Origin: Phyllostachys edulis
Taxonomy: Eukaryota > Streptophyta > Magnoliopsida > Poales > Poaceae
DNA length: 64,000 nt
Direction of reading: 5' to 3'
Assembly: GCA_036346405.1 (NCBI GenBank)
Contig: CM070546.1
Span: 105,716,826 to 105,780,825, forward strand
Shown: piece by piece, positions 11,028 to 23,865 of the stretch
Layout of the letters: the number at the start of each line of letters is the position of its first letter
Numbering within the stretch: position 1 is the stretch's first letter
The notes under the pieces: model-generated
Told to the model about the DNA's origin: nothing
Seen by the model: the letters and a program-made list of their open reading frames with translations, nothing else
Database searches by the model: none
Position numbers and translations under genes: made by a program

Positions 11028-14000
11028 ATGGACCGAAGTTGGATGTACACTGAGAACCGTGTGAGTGAAGAGTACATTAATGGCGTGTCTGCTTTTACAA
11101 GAGCTGCCGAGGAGGATATGTTGAATAAGGGGGCGGAATATATGTACTGTCCATGCATTGACTGCGAGAATCTGAAGATGTTTAACAACCGAGCGCAGAT
11201 CGAAGCACACTTGATTGAAGGGTTTCAAAAGGGTTATACATGTTGGACCGATCCACGGTGAAGAGCATATTATCAGAAGTCAACGATATGCATATTATAC
11301 AGAAGTCAACGATATGCCGCCGAATGTCGATTGTGGTTCCGATTCGGATAGGCCGCACGATGACAATCTAGATCGGATGCTTGCGATGCGAAGGAAGCGT
11401 GATGAGAGGGAGTATGTTCAATTCGGGCGTGATGGAGGACTCGGAGAAACCTTTGTTCCCGGCCGCAAGTCGGAATACACAAGGTTGTCATCCGTGCTTA
11501 AACTCTGAAATTGAAGGCAAGCAGCGGTTGGTCCGACAAGAGTTTCACTGAGTTGTTAGGTCTCTTAGCGGACATGCTTTGGGAGAAATGAGTTGCCCAA
11601 AACCACCTACAAAGCCAAAAGGTTCTTTGTCCATTGGGAATGGAAGTAGAAAGAATACATGCATGTCCGAACATTGTATCCTCTACCGTAACGAGTATAC
11701 AAACATGCATGTATGTCGTGTGCAACGCATCCCGATACAAGCGTAAAGCAATCGGATGACGACGAGGAATCGAGGTGAAGAAAGGACCTCTGCTAAGGTG
11801 GCGTGGTATCTTCTGTAATTCCCGTTTGAAGCGGTTTTGCGAACCCAAAGAATGCAAAAGCTGCAGTATTGGCACTCGAGGAGGCGTAAGAATGACGGAA
11901 AGTTAAGACACCTGCCGATTCCGCCCGGTGGAGAAACATCGATAGGAGGTTTGCAGACTTGATGCGAACCGAGGAATATAAGGTTTGGATTGAGTACAGA
12001 TGGAATGAATCCTTTCGGTAATATGAGCAATGACATAGCACTTGGCCCGTGGCGCTATGTATCTACAACCTTCCTCCTTGGTTGTGTATGAAGCGGAAGT
12101 ATATTTTGTTGTCGATACTTATCCAAGGGCGAAGCAACACGGGAATGATATTGATGTGTACCTAGCACCATTGATGGAAGATCTAAAAATCTTGTGGATT
12201 GAAGGGAATGCGGTATGGGATGCGTACAAGCGAGAGAACTTCACTTTACGTTCCTTGTTGTTACGCACCATAAATGATTATCCCGCCCTTGCTAATCTGT
12301 CGGGCCAAAGTACAAAAGGGCCAAAGCACATACTCCTTTGCTTAGATGATACCCAGTGTGTGTGGTGAATCACTCGCGCAAAACCGTGTACATGCGTCAT
12401 CGTAGGTTCCTTCGGAGGGCTCACCCATACCGCAGGATGAAGAAACAATTCGACGGAGAGAAGGAGGACAGTTCAGCTCCAAGGCATTTAAGCGGAAAAG
12501 AGGTCTATGATATGGTTAAGGATTTAGATGTTGTGCTTGGAAAGGGATGTAAATCGAGGACAAGTAAGAAGAACATGTGGAAGAAGAGATCAATATTTTG
12601 GGACTTACCTTATTGGGAGCACCTAGAAGTTCGCCCTTTGCATCGGCGTCATGCATGTAGAAAAGAATGTATGTGACGACTTGATTGGTCTCTTCTTGAA
12701 CATTCGTGACAAAACAAAAGATGGTGTCAACATGCGGCTTGACTTGGTTGATATGGACATCGGACTGAGTTAGCACCAACAAGGACCGATAAAGGACGAG
12801 CGTACCTTCCCCGCTTGTTACACTCTGTCCAAGGCGAGAGAACCGAGCTGTGCGGTGCTTGTATGGCGTGAAAGTTCCGTCCGGTTACTCCGCCAACATG
12901 AAGAAACTTGTTTCGATAAAAGATTTGAAGTTAATTGGCATGAAGTCTCATGATTGTCATGTGTTGATGACACAAATGCTCCTGTTGCAATTAGAAGTAT
13001 TTTGCCGATCAAGGTCAGAGACAATCATGAGGTCTGTGTTATTTTTTAACACAATTGCTCGAGAAGGTCATCGATCTCGAAGGACTAGATGCTCTGCGGG
13101 ACGAGGTGGTGGCGACACTATGCGATCTTGAGATGTATTTCCCTCCGTCGTTTTTCGATATCATGGTCCATCTCATTGTTCATATTGTGAGGAGATAAAG
13201 ATGTGCGGGCCCGTGTTCCTCGTAGCATGTACCCGTTCGAGAGGTTCATGGGAATTCTCAAGTCATATGTCTGAAATCGATCTCGGCGAGGGCAACATCG
13301 TCGAAGGTTATGCAAGCGAAGAGGTCATTGAGTTACGCCTCGATTACATGGCTCAGTCGAACCGATAGGTGTGCCTCGATCTCGCCATGAGGGGAGGCTC
13401 GAGGGTATCGGGACCATCGGAAGGAAAGCAATCACTCCAAATATGGATCGTATGCTCAAGCCCATTTCACGTCTTGCAACACATGGTGAAGTGTCCCGTA
13501 TATCGACCGGACAAGGGCGTGCTTGACAGCAATGAATCATTGCGGCGGATGTTTGGATCACGAGACAACACAATGAGCGGTTCAACCAATGGTTGAAGGA
13601 GCGACTTGCTAGGAGCTCGTCAAGTGATATCTTGACATGGTTGGCAAAAGGGCCAACATTTACGGTTGTAATATGGCGAGGATCGACATAAATGGGTACA
13701 CATTCTATCGTGAGCTCGGGATATAAAAAGCACTAACGAGCAGCGGTGTCCGCATAGATGCATTCAAGACCGATGGGGTGAGGAGCTCCTACTATGGGCA
13801 AATAGAGGAGATATGGGAGCTCGACTCGTGCTTTTCAAGATCCCCTATTTGGTGCCGTTGGGTCCATCTCCCACGGTGAAGGTCGACAAATGCGGCGTCA
13901 CTACCGTGGACCTCGAGCGTGTCGGATACAAAGGCGAACCGTTCGATCTTGGCTAACCAAGTTGTTCAAGTCTTCTATGTTACCGACCGGCAAATAAGAA

Positions 14001-14187
14001 GCGCCACGTAGTTCTTCATGGAAAAAGGAGGATTGTCGGAGTTGAGAATGTAGTGGGCGAGGAAGAATACAATCAATTTGACGAGTTGCCTCCTTTCGGA
14101 AGCGGCATAAGGGTCGAGGAAGAAGAACATGACGAAACTAGCTACATCTGCGTCGATCATCATGAAGGGCTAATTTTTAAAGATTAA
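11028..14187 (+). pseudogene. CACTA TNPD-like transposase, frameshifted (element 1)
   Basis: This is the DDE transposase of the CACTA superfamily, which would bind the TIRs and cut and paste the element in the nucleus. The ATG at 11028 opens MDRSWMY…, followed by a transposase-associated region with the pattern CPCIDCENLK. Downstream are Transposase_21 signatures: STDGMNPF near 11990, DIDVYLAPLMEDLK near 12150, and YMRHRRFLRRAHPYR near 12390. A DUF4218-like segment follows (12880-13370, MYFPPSFFDI), then a DUF4216-like C-terminus to a TAA at 14185-14187. The reading frame changes many times (for example near 11230, 11510, 12350, 12640, 13100), so no long product is possible as read. The presumed first catalytic Asp (GAT) is intact here, unlike in element 2. 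Confidence 0.85.
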
Positions 14188-14427
14188 TTGAACAATGTGT
14201 GTATATGTACTATATACATTCGATGATCATGGTTAATTTTAGTTCATTTGAGTTAATTAATTGATTTGTCTTGTGAAATGGATGTGATTGTTTCTCAAAT
14301 GAATGTGAATTGGATGTATATACATGTACTTGTTGTCTTTTACGCTTGTTTGAGAGGGCATGGCTAGCATTTCACGAGGCTAGCCAATAAGCGAAACGAT
14401 CTAGATATTAACCAATACAAAATAATA

Positions 14428-14805
14428 TCACGAGCGGTTTGAACTACGCATCGTCTCACATGTGTATCACAGACGGTTGTTTATCAAATCGTGCATGCTA
14501 CATATATATCACGAGCGGTTGTTTATTAACACCGCTCGTGATACATCATATATCACGAGCGGTTCTAACTTAGAACCGCTCGTGTTATTATACTATCACG
14601 AGCGGTTCTAAATTAGAACCGTCGTGATAATCATATCACGAGCGGTTGTTTATTAAAACCGTGCAGTGATACATCAATATCACGAGCGGTTGTTTATTAA
14701 AACCGTCGTGATACATCACATATCACGAGCGGTTCTAAGTTAGAACCGGCTGTGATAGTAATATCCTGAGCGGTTCTAATTTAGAACCGTCTGTGATATC
14801 CATCC
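14428..14805. repeat. Internal CACTA motif array between the two genes (element 1)
   Basis: About ten copies of the CACGAGCGGTT / CACAGACGGTT motif and its complement alternate as inverted pairs. One example is CACGAGCGGTTCT…AGAACCGCTCGTG near 14562-14585. It sits between the end of the transposase and the leader of the second gene, far from either element end. Confidence 0.85.
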
Positions 14806-15451
14806 TATTTACATTCGGACTCTAGCTAGGGTTTGCCGCGCCGCCACTCTCAAGCGATTAAGTTTCTCAACTCCTCTCGCTCCTCCTCCCCGAGCCCGTC
14901 GCCACCGTCCTCGACGCCGCCTCCTCGAGCCGGCGCTTCTCCTCCCGATCCGTCGACGCCGCCTCCTCCCCTCCCCGAGCCCGCCGAGCCTCCTCCTTCC
15001 TCCCGAGCCGCCTCCGCCCCTCCCCCAGCCGCCGCGCCTCCCCTCGCCCCGCTCTCTGCTCCTCCTCGTCCTTCTCCTCGACGCCCAAAGGTAACCAATG
15101 CCGAGTTACCGATCGACCCCCAGGCCCCTTTCCCTAACTATTTCTATCAATAATCTGTCATGATCCTTCATGATAATTGTACTTGTTTTAGGAATTTGTA
15201 TTTGTTCTAGTCAGTTATTCATATGGTATTTGTTTTGATCGCTCTTTGGAATACATTGCAATGTGGTGTGTTGGGCTTGAGATGAATGCTCTGTGATGAT
15301 AATAGTCTTGTCTTGAAATTGTTTTGATAATCGGGTTTGTACTTGAGCTCTAATTGGAATGCTTACTCTACATCGAAAGCAATATCAAAATGTTAAATCT
15401 TAGCTTTATGCTGATTTCATTTGTTCACATGATGTTCTATTTCTTGTGAAG

Positions 15452-18400
15452 ATGTCTTCCGCTCATTCTTGAGTCAGCGCCGCCTCATGTGTCTGATGAT
15501 GCACCATCCTCTGGAACAATATCCATCCGCATGTAGAAGAAGAGGAATATCGAAAAGGCCCACGGGCGATTTACCATCACGGAGTCGTCGATGCGGGACC
15601 CTATCAATCCTCGCCGAGCAGCGGCCGCATTCCGGAGAATGGTCGGAATAGTTGCACGGGAACGGGTCAAGATCACCTACGATTCGTGGAAGGTGGTGCC
15701 CGGACCATTGAAAACCGGCCAGTGTTGACGGAAATTCTTGCATCGTTCGAGATCGGTAGAACTCACGGACTCCGTCGGCGACGACAGCGTTGCTACAAGC
15801 GTGCAAAGCGTGGAAGAACTTCAAGAGCACGCTTGTCAAGAACTACGTGGAGAAGGATCTGAAGCCGCCCTTCCACAAGTATCTATTGTTGGAAGAGTCT
15901 GGGCGAGTTTGTGGCGAAGAAGACGACAGATGAATTTAAGAGTGAAAGTGCGGCGCTACGGCCCTCGAGCAAAAACAAGCACCCCACGGACTCGGCACGG
16001 CTGGTATGCGGGTAAAGCCCCGATATGGAGGATCAGAACAGCGAAAGCGGTTTGAATCTCTCCTGCTATTTCGAGATCAGCGATGTGCGCTACCGACGGT
16101 GGTTATTTGCGAGGTTAGCTATTCGACCTCGGGAAGTGTACTTTCCAAACCCGAAGACCGTGAAGTGTCCCAGCGCTGGTAAGATATCGAACTACCTAGT
16201 TTGTAATTACTCCATAACTTCATAGGAAGTGAAATGACATGTCGGGCTATATTGCGAGATAACGCTGAGTGCACAATCTTCCCAAGGCTCATTCAGAGAT
16301 AGGGAGAAAGATATACTCTCTGCGGCCCTAGGAAGCAAGTGAGCATCCGGTCGCACGAGAGGTATTTGGTGTTTTTGTTACATGGGAACAATGGTTCCAA
16401 GCGGACGAGAGGATCGTCTCGGAGTAGGAGGAGAGCCAAAGCCGAGCACGATGCAAAGCTACGAGAGGATCTTCGTGCATCCTCGAGATGAGCTCACTTG
16501 AAAAAATCGAGCGGAGGTCGGTGAAAAGTCGATCAATCCTTTGAGGAAAGGATTAGTGCGTTCGAGCAAAAGCGAGAAGAGACTTTTGAGGAAAGGATTA
16601 GGGATTGCAAATGCCAAGTCGGTTGGAAGCCCTGCCCTACTATACCGCTAGCTAGCCCCCCAAACATCCGAGTAGCTGGCGTTCAACCCTAACCCTACCA
16701 CAATAGGTGATGTGATTTTCCGTCGATGACATCCGGTAATAATTATTATCTCGGAATGCTCAATCCATTCATAAGCTGTTGGAGTAGCTAATTTTGTACC
16801 GTTATATGCGTAGGTGGCTCTGGTGCAAGCTCAAGTGAGATATGTCTCTGTTGCCTAGATCTTTGCTTGGGGCGGTGTATCCATCGATGTCGGAGCTTTG
16901 GTGCACAGTGCAAATCTAGCTCGGGTTTCGCAAAAGTGAATGTGGGCGGTGTTTGTGCCAATTTCGAGGCCGCCCCAATGAAAATTCCCCCAAGCGATGA
17001 GGTCATGACTCTAGGGCAAGCCGTTGGAACATTCATCCGATGGCCCAAGGAGGACATCCGCTGGAGCTACTGCTCGGTGTCAACTTCACGGAATGTCTGC
17101 AGCGGCATCAAGTCCACGGACTTGGCGCACCGCTTCTGACTTGACATGGCAAGGGCCCGCTGCATCACATGCATCTACACCTCGTGCTCGATCGACTCTT
17201 GTGAAGTCGACCTATACAAAGCGAGGCAGCAAGGGCAAGGGCAAATCGAAGACGATCGAGTCTTCTCCTGATATCCCCTTCTTGCCGTTGGCCCGGAAAT
17301 ACAAGCCAGGCGAGCCGTTGCTCGAGAAGTTAGACAGCCCTACCCTAGGACTGGATTGCACGGAATTGCATGCATGGTACATGGAACAGTCCAACAAGCC
17401 GGTTGATCAACGATGCTCGGGTGTCACCGTCAAGTTCAAGGAGCATCATTTTAACCACGTGTATCAAGACGCTGTCTTCACGGTGACCTTCGACGACTTG
17501 TTACGTCTCTTCAACCTCGGCGAGCTCGGCGTCTCAATCATACGATCTTTGAATCGTAAGTGTGTACAATCACGGTCAATGTTAGTGTAATATCGATAAA
17601 TATTATATATAACTCCTAGCTTTTGTATAATAGATACATGATCGTGAAGCGAAAGAAGGAAATCACCGGTAGGTTTCCTCGACCCACACGTTGTCTCCGA
17701 GCAAAGCATCACGGCGAATGCAACATTAAATCGAGAATTACGTTATAGATTTTTCATGGCTCACCGCAACAAGGAATTCATACTTTTGCCCTACAACCGT
17801 AAGTAAGTAGTGTTGCACTCTGGCTATATAATGTTGATTTGTACTTTATAAGCAACACGAACTTAGGTTTAATGACCATCTTGACATACTGTGTAGGTTC
17901 CATTGGATTCTAATTGTAATTATACCAAAAGCGAAATCGTAATATACCTAGATTCCCTCAGAGGGCCAGTCACAACTTCACGACTATCAGGAGTTTAATC
18001 ATCGGTAAACACATTTCCTCCATAGAAACTCTATTGTAGTCTTTCCTTCCTTTGCAATGGCTAAGGCTAACTTCTTGGAGTCACGAGGGTGTTCGACGTG
18101 TTACATGCTAGAGGATGGAATATCAAGGGAAGGACGCCGCAACATGATCAAACATTCCGGTACTTGCTAGCTAGTACACATTAATCCTATATAACACTTC
18201 GTAGCAATGCCTCTTGAACTAACCAATTCTATTTTTGCGGTGCCACCGGAAGCCGGCCGCATAGCGTCTGTGGATACTATGTTTGCCACAACATGCAACT
18301 ACTAAATCGGTTCGCGATCACCAATGATCCTCGGGTTTGTCAATCTTTCAACAATTATTTCATATATACTTACCAATTTATATAAGCCCGAATTTAACCT

Positions 18401-18529
18401 TCATATCGACAAAGTTGCAAACATCATTGAAGCTGCGTTGGAGCAGAGCGAGCTCATAAAAATTCGATCACACCTTGCGGCATTCTGAGCAGACGGTCAT
18501 AAATCCAAATGGGAGTTTCCACGGTGTAG
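15452..18529 (+). pseudogene. Transposase_24 / ULP1-protease-like second CACTA gene, broken (element 1)
   Basis: The leader begins near 14815 with a C-rich exon and a donor AAAG|GTAACC near 15091; the coding ATG is at 15452. The ATG is followed after six codons by a TGA through an indel. The first half resembles the plant Ptta/En/Spm protein family (Transposase_24): ACKAWKNFKSTLVK-like text near 15800 and a downstream block with GTFIRWPKEDIRW (about 17029-17067). The C-terminal half resembles ULP1 (C48) cysteine proteases: HWILIVII (17901), IYLDSL (17942) and CGYYVC (18269-18286) supply a His-Asp-Cys series. ULP1-type enzymes process SUMO-like proteins; the role inside CACTA elements is not established. 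Several frameshifts make this copy non-functional as read. The stop TAG is at 18527-18529. Confidence 0.75.
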
Positions 18530-18769
18530 CAGATTGAACTTGATTGAGATAGATTGAACATAATGGTACATGTGTGTAAATTAATGTACATTAATGGTTA
18601 ATTTTAGTTAATTGATTTGTGAATTGGATGTGTGCTTGTTTCGAAATGAATGCAATTTTGATGTGCTTACGAAATGAATGAGAATTGGATGTGCTTGTTT
18701 GAGAGGGCATGGCTAGCATTTCTGAGGCTAGCTAATAAGCGAAATAGATTAAGCAATGCAAAAGACTAC

Positions 18770-19310
18770 CCACAGGCGGTGCAGTAGATGAAACAAATCA
18801 GTGATAATCGATCACCTGACGATGCAGTAGATGAAACCGTGCGTGATGATCGACTACCACAGACGATTCGTATATGAAACCGCTCGTGATAGTGAACTAT
18901 CACGAGCGGTTTCATATACGCATCGTGCGTGGTAGTCTACTATCACGACGGTTTTATCTGACCGTCTGTGGTAGTCAATATCACATACGGTTTTATCTAC
19001 GGACCGTGCGTGGTAATCGACTATCACGACGGTTTTATCTACGGACCGTGCGTGGTAGTCGAATATCACGACGGTTTTATCTACGGGCCGTGCGTGGTAG
19101 ATCACTATCACGAGCGGTTTTATCTGACGCATCGTGCCTGGTAGTTCACTATCACGCAGCGGTTGCATCTACTGCACCGCCTGCGTGATAGTATATTATT
19201 CTGAGCGGTTCGAGAACCGCTCGTGATGACCATTAGCATTCTTGACCCATAAACTCGGGCGGCTCACGGAACCGCTCGTGATGGCGTTACGAACCGTCTG
19301 TAAAGCCTTT
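18770..19310. repeat. Right subterminal motif array of CACTA element 1
   Basis: The CACGAGCGGTTTTATCT-type motif and its complement alternate about every 30-60 bp up to the right TIR. These are presumed TNPA-type binding sites. Confidence 0.85.
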
Positions 19311-19322
19311 TACGTAGTAGTG

Positions 19323-20153
19323 TAAACACGAGTTCATAAACAAAGGAGCAAAGAGCTCAGAGTAGGGATGGCGTAACAGTAAGGAATAACCTCGGGGCCA
19401 CCAGAGAGAGTGCGAAGGGTGTCCTCAGCAAGGATTAGCGACATTTGCATGTATGCGTGTTGATGTCACAACGGTTAGTATTAAACAATAATTGGAGAGA
19501 AGTAGAAGATAACCATGTGATAGAGTATTGCATCGGAAGGGATAGCAGCTGAGAGATATCGATCAAGAATTGGGCTTGCTGTTGACGATTGAAGCAGAAA
19601 AACTGTGGCGGGGAGAAGAGATAGAAGACACACGGTTCGGTAGGGCAACCGACGAGAGGGAAGATAAGTTCAAGGTAGGTCACCTATGGTGCATCGGTGT
19701 ATACGAGGGCAAGGTACTCTAATATCATGTAAACTAATAAGATAATTTGTTGTATATATAATCAAGGTATTGCTTGAGATTAACAGAGGTACGTGTGCAT
19801 GCAAATATTTTGGAAAAGAGTAACCAGTGGAGAAAAAATGAGAGCATGCAGCTACATGATGCATACATGATGGAGAGTTGTTAATTTATTATGCTAGAGA
19901 TTTTCTTCCATCAAAATTCATACATCAGTTACGTTCCCCAAGTTGTGTTTTTCTTCAAGTTTCTATTGTCATTTCTAATATTTATGATATCTTGAAAATC
20001 TAAATAGCTACGAGATACGTAAATATATTCTTAAGTATCTAAGTTATATCATTTGACATTAAAAATTTTTAAAAAAATCTAGCAGCAAGAAATCATGAGA
20101 CACACCGCTAGTATATGTGTGTGTGTGTGAGAGAGAGAGATACTATAATTGAT
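19323..20153. other. Spacer between CACTA elements 1 and 2, first part
   Basis: No gene is recognised. A GT then GA dinucleotide run lies at about 20116-20140. Confidence 0.4.
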
Positions 20154-20391
20154 TACTCCGTCTGTCCACAAATATGTCGTTTTTAACTTTTTATTGTCTC
20201 CAACGCAAGACTTTATCTATGATTTTGTATCATAATATCTAGCAAAAACAATAAAACAATAATATTATGAAAGCATTTTGCAAGACTAGTCCAATGGCAT
20301 TATTTTCGTATAGTCAATTTATATACATGTTATTTCAACACGTTGACCGCATAGATCTCACAACAACTTGAATTTGTGGAGGGAGATAGTA
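20154..20391. mobile_element. Stowaway-like MITE (TA target site)
   Basis: After TA the sequence starts CTCCGTCTGTCCACAAAT. It ends with a degenerate inverted copy (ATTTGTGGAGGGAGA) followed by TA. The length of about 236 bp and the termini fit Stowaway (Tc1/Mariner-type) MITEs. Confidence 0.6.
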
Positions 20392-20955
20392 TTATATGCA
20401 AGCGTGCATAAACCATAAGTTTGATGTTAAATAATGCATTATACCGGTCAGTAAAGTGATTAATTTCCATGAAGTTAGTTTTAGGGGATTAATTTGCTAT
20501 TAAATACGCAAGTGTTTCTTCTCTTGTTTTACTTGTCTGCTTCAATATAGCTCCCACACATCTTGGAGCTGCTCCAAAGTGGTAGCTACTCCAATTAAAA
20601 TTTGGGTTGTTTCTTAATTTGCACACAAATTAGTATAGTTGACGCAAAGGGTTTATAAAATTTGTCGCGTGCGGCATTGATCATAGTTAAGATGAGTAAC
20701 TTGCGTTGGAGTCAAATTCACGGCAGGCAAAGTTGTCAGCGACTGCCCATGCAGGGACATACACATACACACACATATATGCCGGCATGCAGCAAAACAC
20801 GTACGTACGTACGGCATGCATGGAGTCCTCATCTTTTGTCTCTTGCTATCGCAAGGCCTTCCTTAACCAACTGTTAATTTGGACATGCACGTCAAGACGA
20901 CTAGTAGTTTACCATCCCATGGCTTTCTGTACGTACGTATGTATAATAATATCAT

Positions 20956-21125
20956 AGGATTGTCTATTTATAAGGTGACTAAATTTTTTTAAGCATAAGT
21001 TATATTTTTTATCTATTAGATTAACATTCAATCACATAGCACATCAATCCCTACATAAATCCAATAGTCACAAAAATTAATTTAAACTTTAAAAAAATTC
21101 AGACGACTTAGAAATAGCAAATCCT
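20956..21125. mobile_element. Mutator-type MITE with perfect 9 bp TSD
   Basis: The 170 bp element has inverted ends of about 37 bp (AGGATTGTCTATTTATAAGG on the left; the right end reads AGGATTTGCTATTTCTAAG when inverted). It is flanked by identical 9 bp copies of TAATATCAT at 20947-20955 and 21126-21134. A 9 bp TSD points to the Mutator superfamily. Confidence 0.85.
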
Positions 21126-21439
21126 TAATATCATTGCCAAACAACTTAGTTTGTTAGTATGTACGTATGAGAGCAGTGCAAATCCTTATGGACCGACCTC
21201 AAATTCAAACACGTCTGCAATATTGCAGGTGCCATTATACTGCACACATGCATCTGGCGTACGTACATACGCTATAGCTACAATGATACATGCATAGAGA
21301 TGCAAAATTGCGTCATTTAAACTGACCGGATCGATGCTAGCTAGCTGCTGGTTTAAGGCTTCAAAGTTCAAACTACGAGAACCGAGCTTCGGCTCAGTAG
21401 TGCGGCTGCAGTAGGGATAGCCACTACTACAGAAAAGAT

Positions 21440-21785
21440 TTTTACAGACGGTTCAAAAACGTCATCACAGACGGTTTCGTGAGCCGTCTGAGTTTATGGG
21501 TCAGCAATACATGAGGTCATCACAGACGGTTTTCGAACCGTCTGTAATATATACTATCACAGACGGTCTGTAGATGAAACCGTCTGTGGTAGTCCACTAT
21601 CACAGATGGTCAAACCGTGCGTGATAGTCGACTACCATGCGATGCGTAGATGAAACCGTCGTGGTAGTCCACTATCACGAGCGGTTTGACCGTGCGTGAT
21701 AGTGATCTACCGAGCGGTTTCATCTCTGCATCGTCTATATGGTAGACTATCCTGACGGTTTCATCTACAGACCGTTTGTGGTAGT
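21440..21785. repeat. Subterminal motif array, 3' end of CACTA element 2
   Basis: The TCACAGACGGTT motif and its complement ACCGTCTGTGATA alternate from just inside the TIR. They correspond to the right array of element 1. Confidence 0.85.
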
Positions 21786-23559
21786 CTTTTGCATTATTAA
21801 ATTTATTTCTGTTTATTGGCTAGCCTCAGGAAATGCTAGCCATGCCCTCTAAAACAAGCACATCCAATTCACATTCATTTCAGAAGCACATCAAAATTGC
21901 ATTCATTTCAGAAACAAGCACATCCAATTCACAAATCAATTAACTTTAACCATTAATGTACATTAATTTACACACATGTACCATTAAGTTCAATCTATCC
22001 CAATCAAGTTCAATCTATCCCAATCAAGTTCAATCTACACTGTGGAAACTCCCATCTGGATTTATGACATGTCTGTTCAGGAATGACGCAAGGTATGATC
22101 GAACTTTTATGAGCTCGCTCTGTTCCAACGCAGTTTCGTCGATGGTCGCAACCTGTCGATAGGAATATTAAATTCGTGCTTATATAAATTGGTAAGTATA
22201 TATGAAATAATTGTTGAAAGATTGGCAAACCTGAGGATCATTGGTGATCGCGGAACCGATGAGTAGTTGCATGTTGTGGCAAACATAGTATCCACAGACG
22301 TTGCGGCCCAGCGGCTGCTGGTGGCACTACAAAAATAGAATTAGTTAGTTCGAGAAGCATTACTACGAAGTGTTATATATGATTAATGTGTACTAGCTAG
22401 CAAGTACCGGGAATTTTTTATCATGTGACAGCGTCCTTCCCTCGATATTCCATCCTCTAGCATGTAACACGTCGAACACCCTACGTGACTCCAAGAAGTT
22501 AGCCTTAGCCATTGCAAAGGAAGGAAAGACTACAATAGAGTTTCTATGGAGGAAATGTGTTTACCTGATGATTAAATTCCGGATAATTGTGAAGTTGTGA
22601 GTGGTCCTCTATAGGGAATCTAGGTATATTACGTATTTTCGTTTTGGTATAATTACAATTAGAATCCAGTGGTAGCTACACAGGTATGTCAGCATGGTCA
22701 TTAAACCTAAGTTTGTGTTGCTTATAAAGTACAAATCAACAAGTATAGGCAGTAGTGCAACACTTACTTCTGGCTTTAGGGCAAAAGTATGAATTCCTTG
22801 TTGCGGCGAGCCATGAAAAAATCTATAACGTAATTCTCGACGAATGTTGCATTCGTCGTGATGCTTTGCTCGGAGACAATGTGTGGGTCGAGGAAACCTA
22901 CCGGTGATTTCCTTCTTTCGGCTTCAGAGATCATGTATCTATTATACAAAAGCAAGGAGTTATAAATAACATTTAACGGTATTACACGAACATTGACCGT
23001 GATTGTACACACTTACAGTGTCCAGCATCGTATGAGTGGGACGTCGAGCTCGTCGAGGTTGAAGAGATAGAACAAGTCGTCAAAGGTCACCGTGAAGACA
23101 GCATCTTGATGCACGTGGTTAAAATGATCCTCCTTGAACTTGACGGTGAAACCCGAGCGTCGTTAATCAACCGGCTTGTTCGACTATTCTATGTACCATG
23201 TATGCAATTCCGTGCAATCCAGTCCTAGGGTAGGGCTGTCTAACTTCTCAAGCAACGGGTCGCCTAGCTTGAATTTCTGGGCCAACGGCAAGAAGGGGAT
23301 ATCAGGAGAGGAGTCGATCGTCTTCGATTTGCCCTTGCCCTTACTGCCTCGCTTTGTATAGGTCGACTTCACAAGAGTCGACTGAGCACGAGGTGTAGAT
23401 GCATGTGATGCTGGCGGGCCCTTGTCGTGTCGGTCAGTAGCCGGTGCGGCCAGTCCGTGGACTTGATGCCATTGCAGACATTCCGTGAAGTTGACATCGG
23501 GCGGTAGCTCCGTGCGGATGTCACTACTACAAAACAAAGCTATAGTAGACGCCCCATCA

Positions 23560-23865
23560 CGCAGCGGTTCCTTTGGAACCGCTCGTGTTGGGTCGTCCGA
23601 ACTGCGGGTGGCGCGGGTCGACTATCACAGACGGTATTTTTAGACCCGTGCGCGATAGTCATCTATCACTGACGGTTGATGAATAGAACCGTCAGGAATT
23701 ATCCTGCACGGTTCTATTAACAAATCGCTCGTGATAATCCTCAATCACTGAGCGGTTTTAGGTTACAACCGTCAGGTACTATCCTGAGCGGTTCTTATGT
23801 AGAGCCATCGTGATAGTTGAGTTATCCTGACGGTTCTTAATAAGAACCGCTCAGTGATATCCTCG
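23560..23865. repeat. Left subterminal motif array of CACTA element 3
   Basis: Alternating CACAGACGG, CACTGACGG and CCTGAGCGGTT motifs and their complements form palindromic pairs between 23560 and 23860. Confidence 0.8.

Larger units (their letters stand above)
10000..19322 (+). mobile_element. CACTA (En/Spm) DNA transposon, element 1, two-gene copy
   Basis: The left end is CACTACTACAGAAATGC (from 10000) and the right end is its inverted counterpart …TTTTACGTAGTAGTG (to 19322). A perfect 3 bp target duplication (taa, 9997-9999 and 19323-19325) flanks it, as expected for CACTA elements. The layout is: left subterminal array, TATA box and leader intron, TNPD-like transposase gene, an internal motif array, a Transposase_24/ULP1 gene, and the right subterminal array. 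Both genes run on the plus strand and both carry small indels and stops, so this copy is probably not autonomous. Element 2 (21422-37371) is the same family, inverted, with matching left and right end sequences. Confidence 0.95.

Noticed and set aside
17024..17590. 188-codon frame as a separate gene
   Set aside because: It is one open segment of the broken second CACTA gene of element 1, not an independent gene.
18854..19188. Open frames of 104 codons on both strands
   Set aside because: They arise from the repeated HARSVDKTVVI-type reading of the CACTA subterminal motif.
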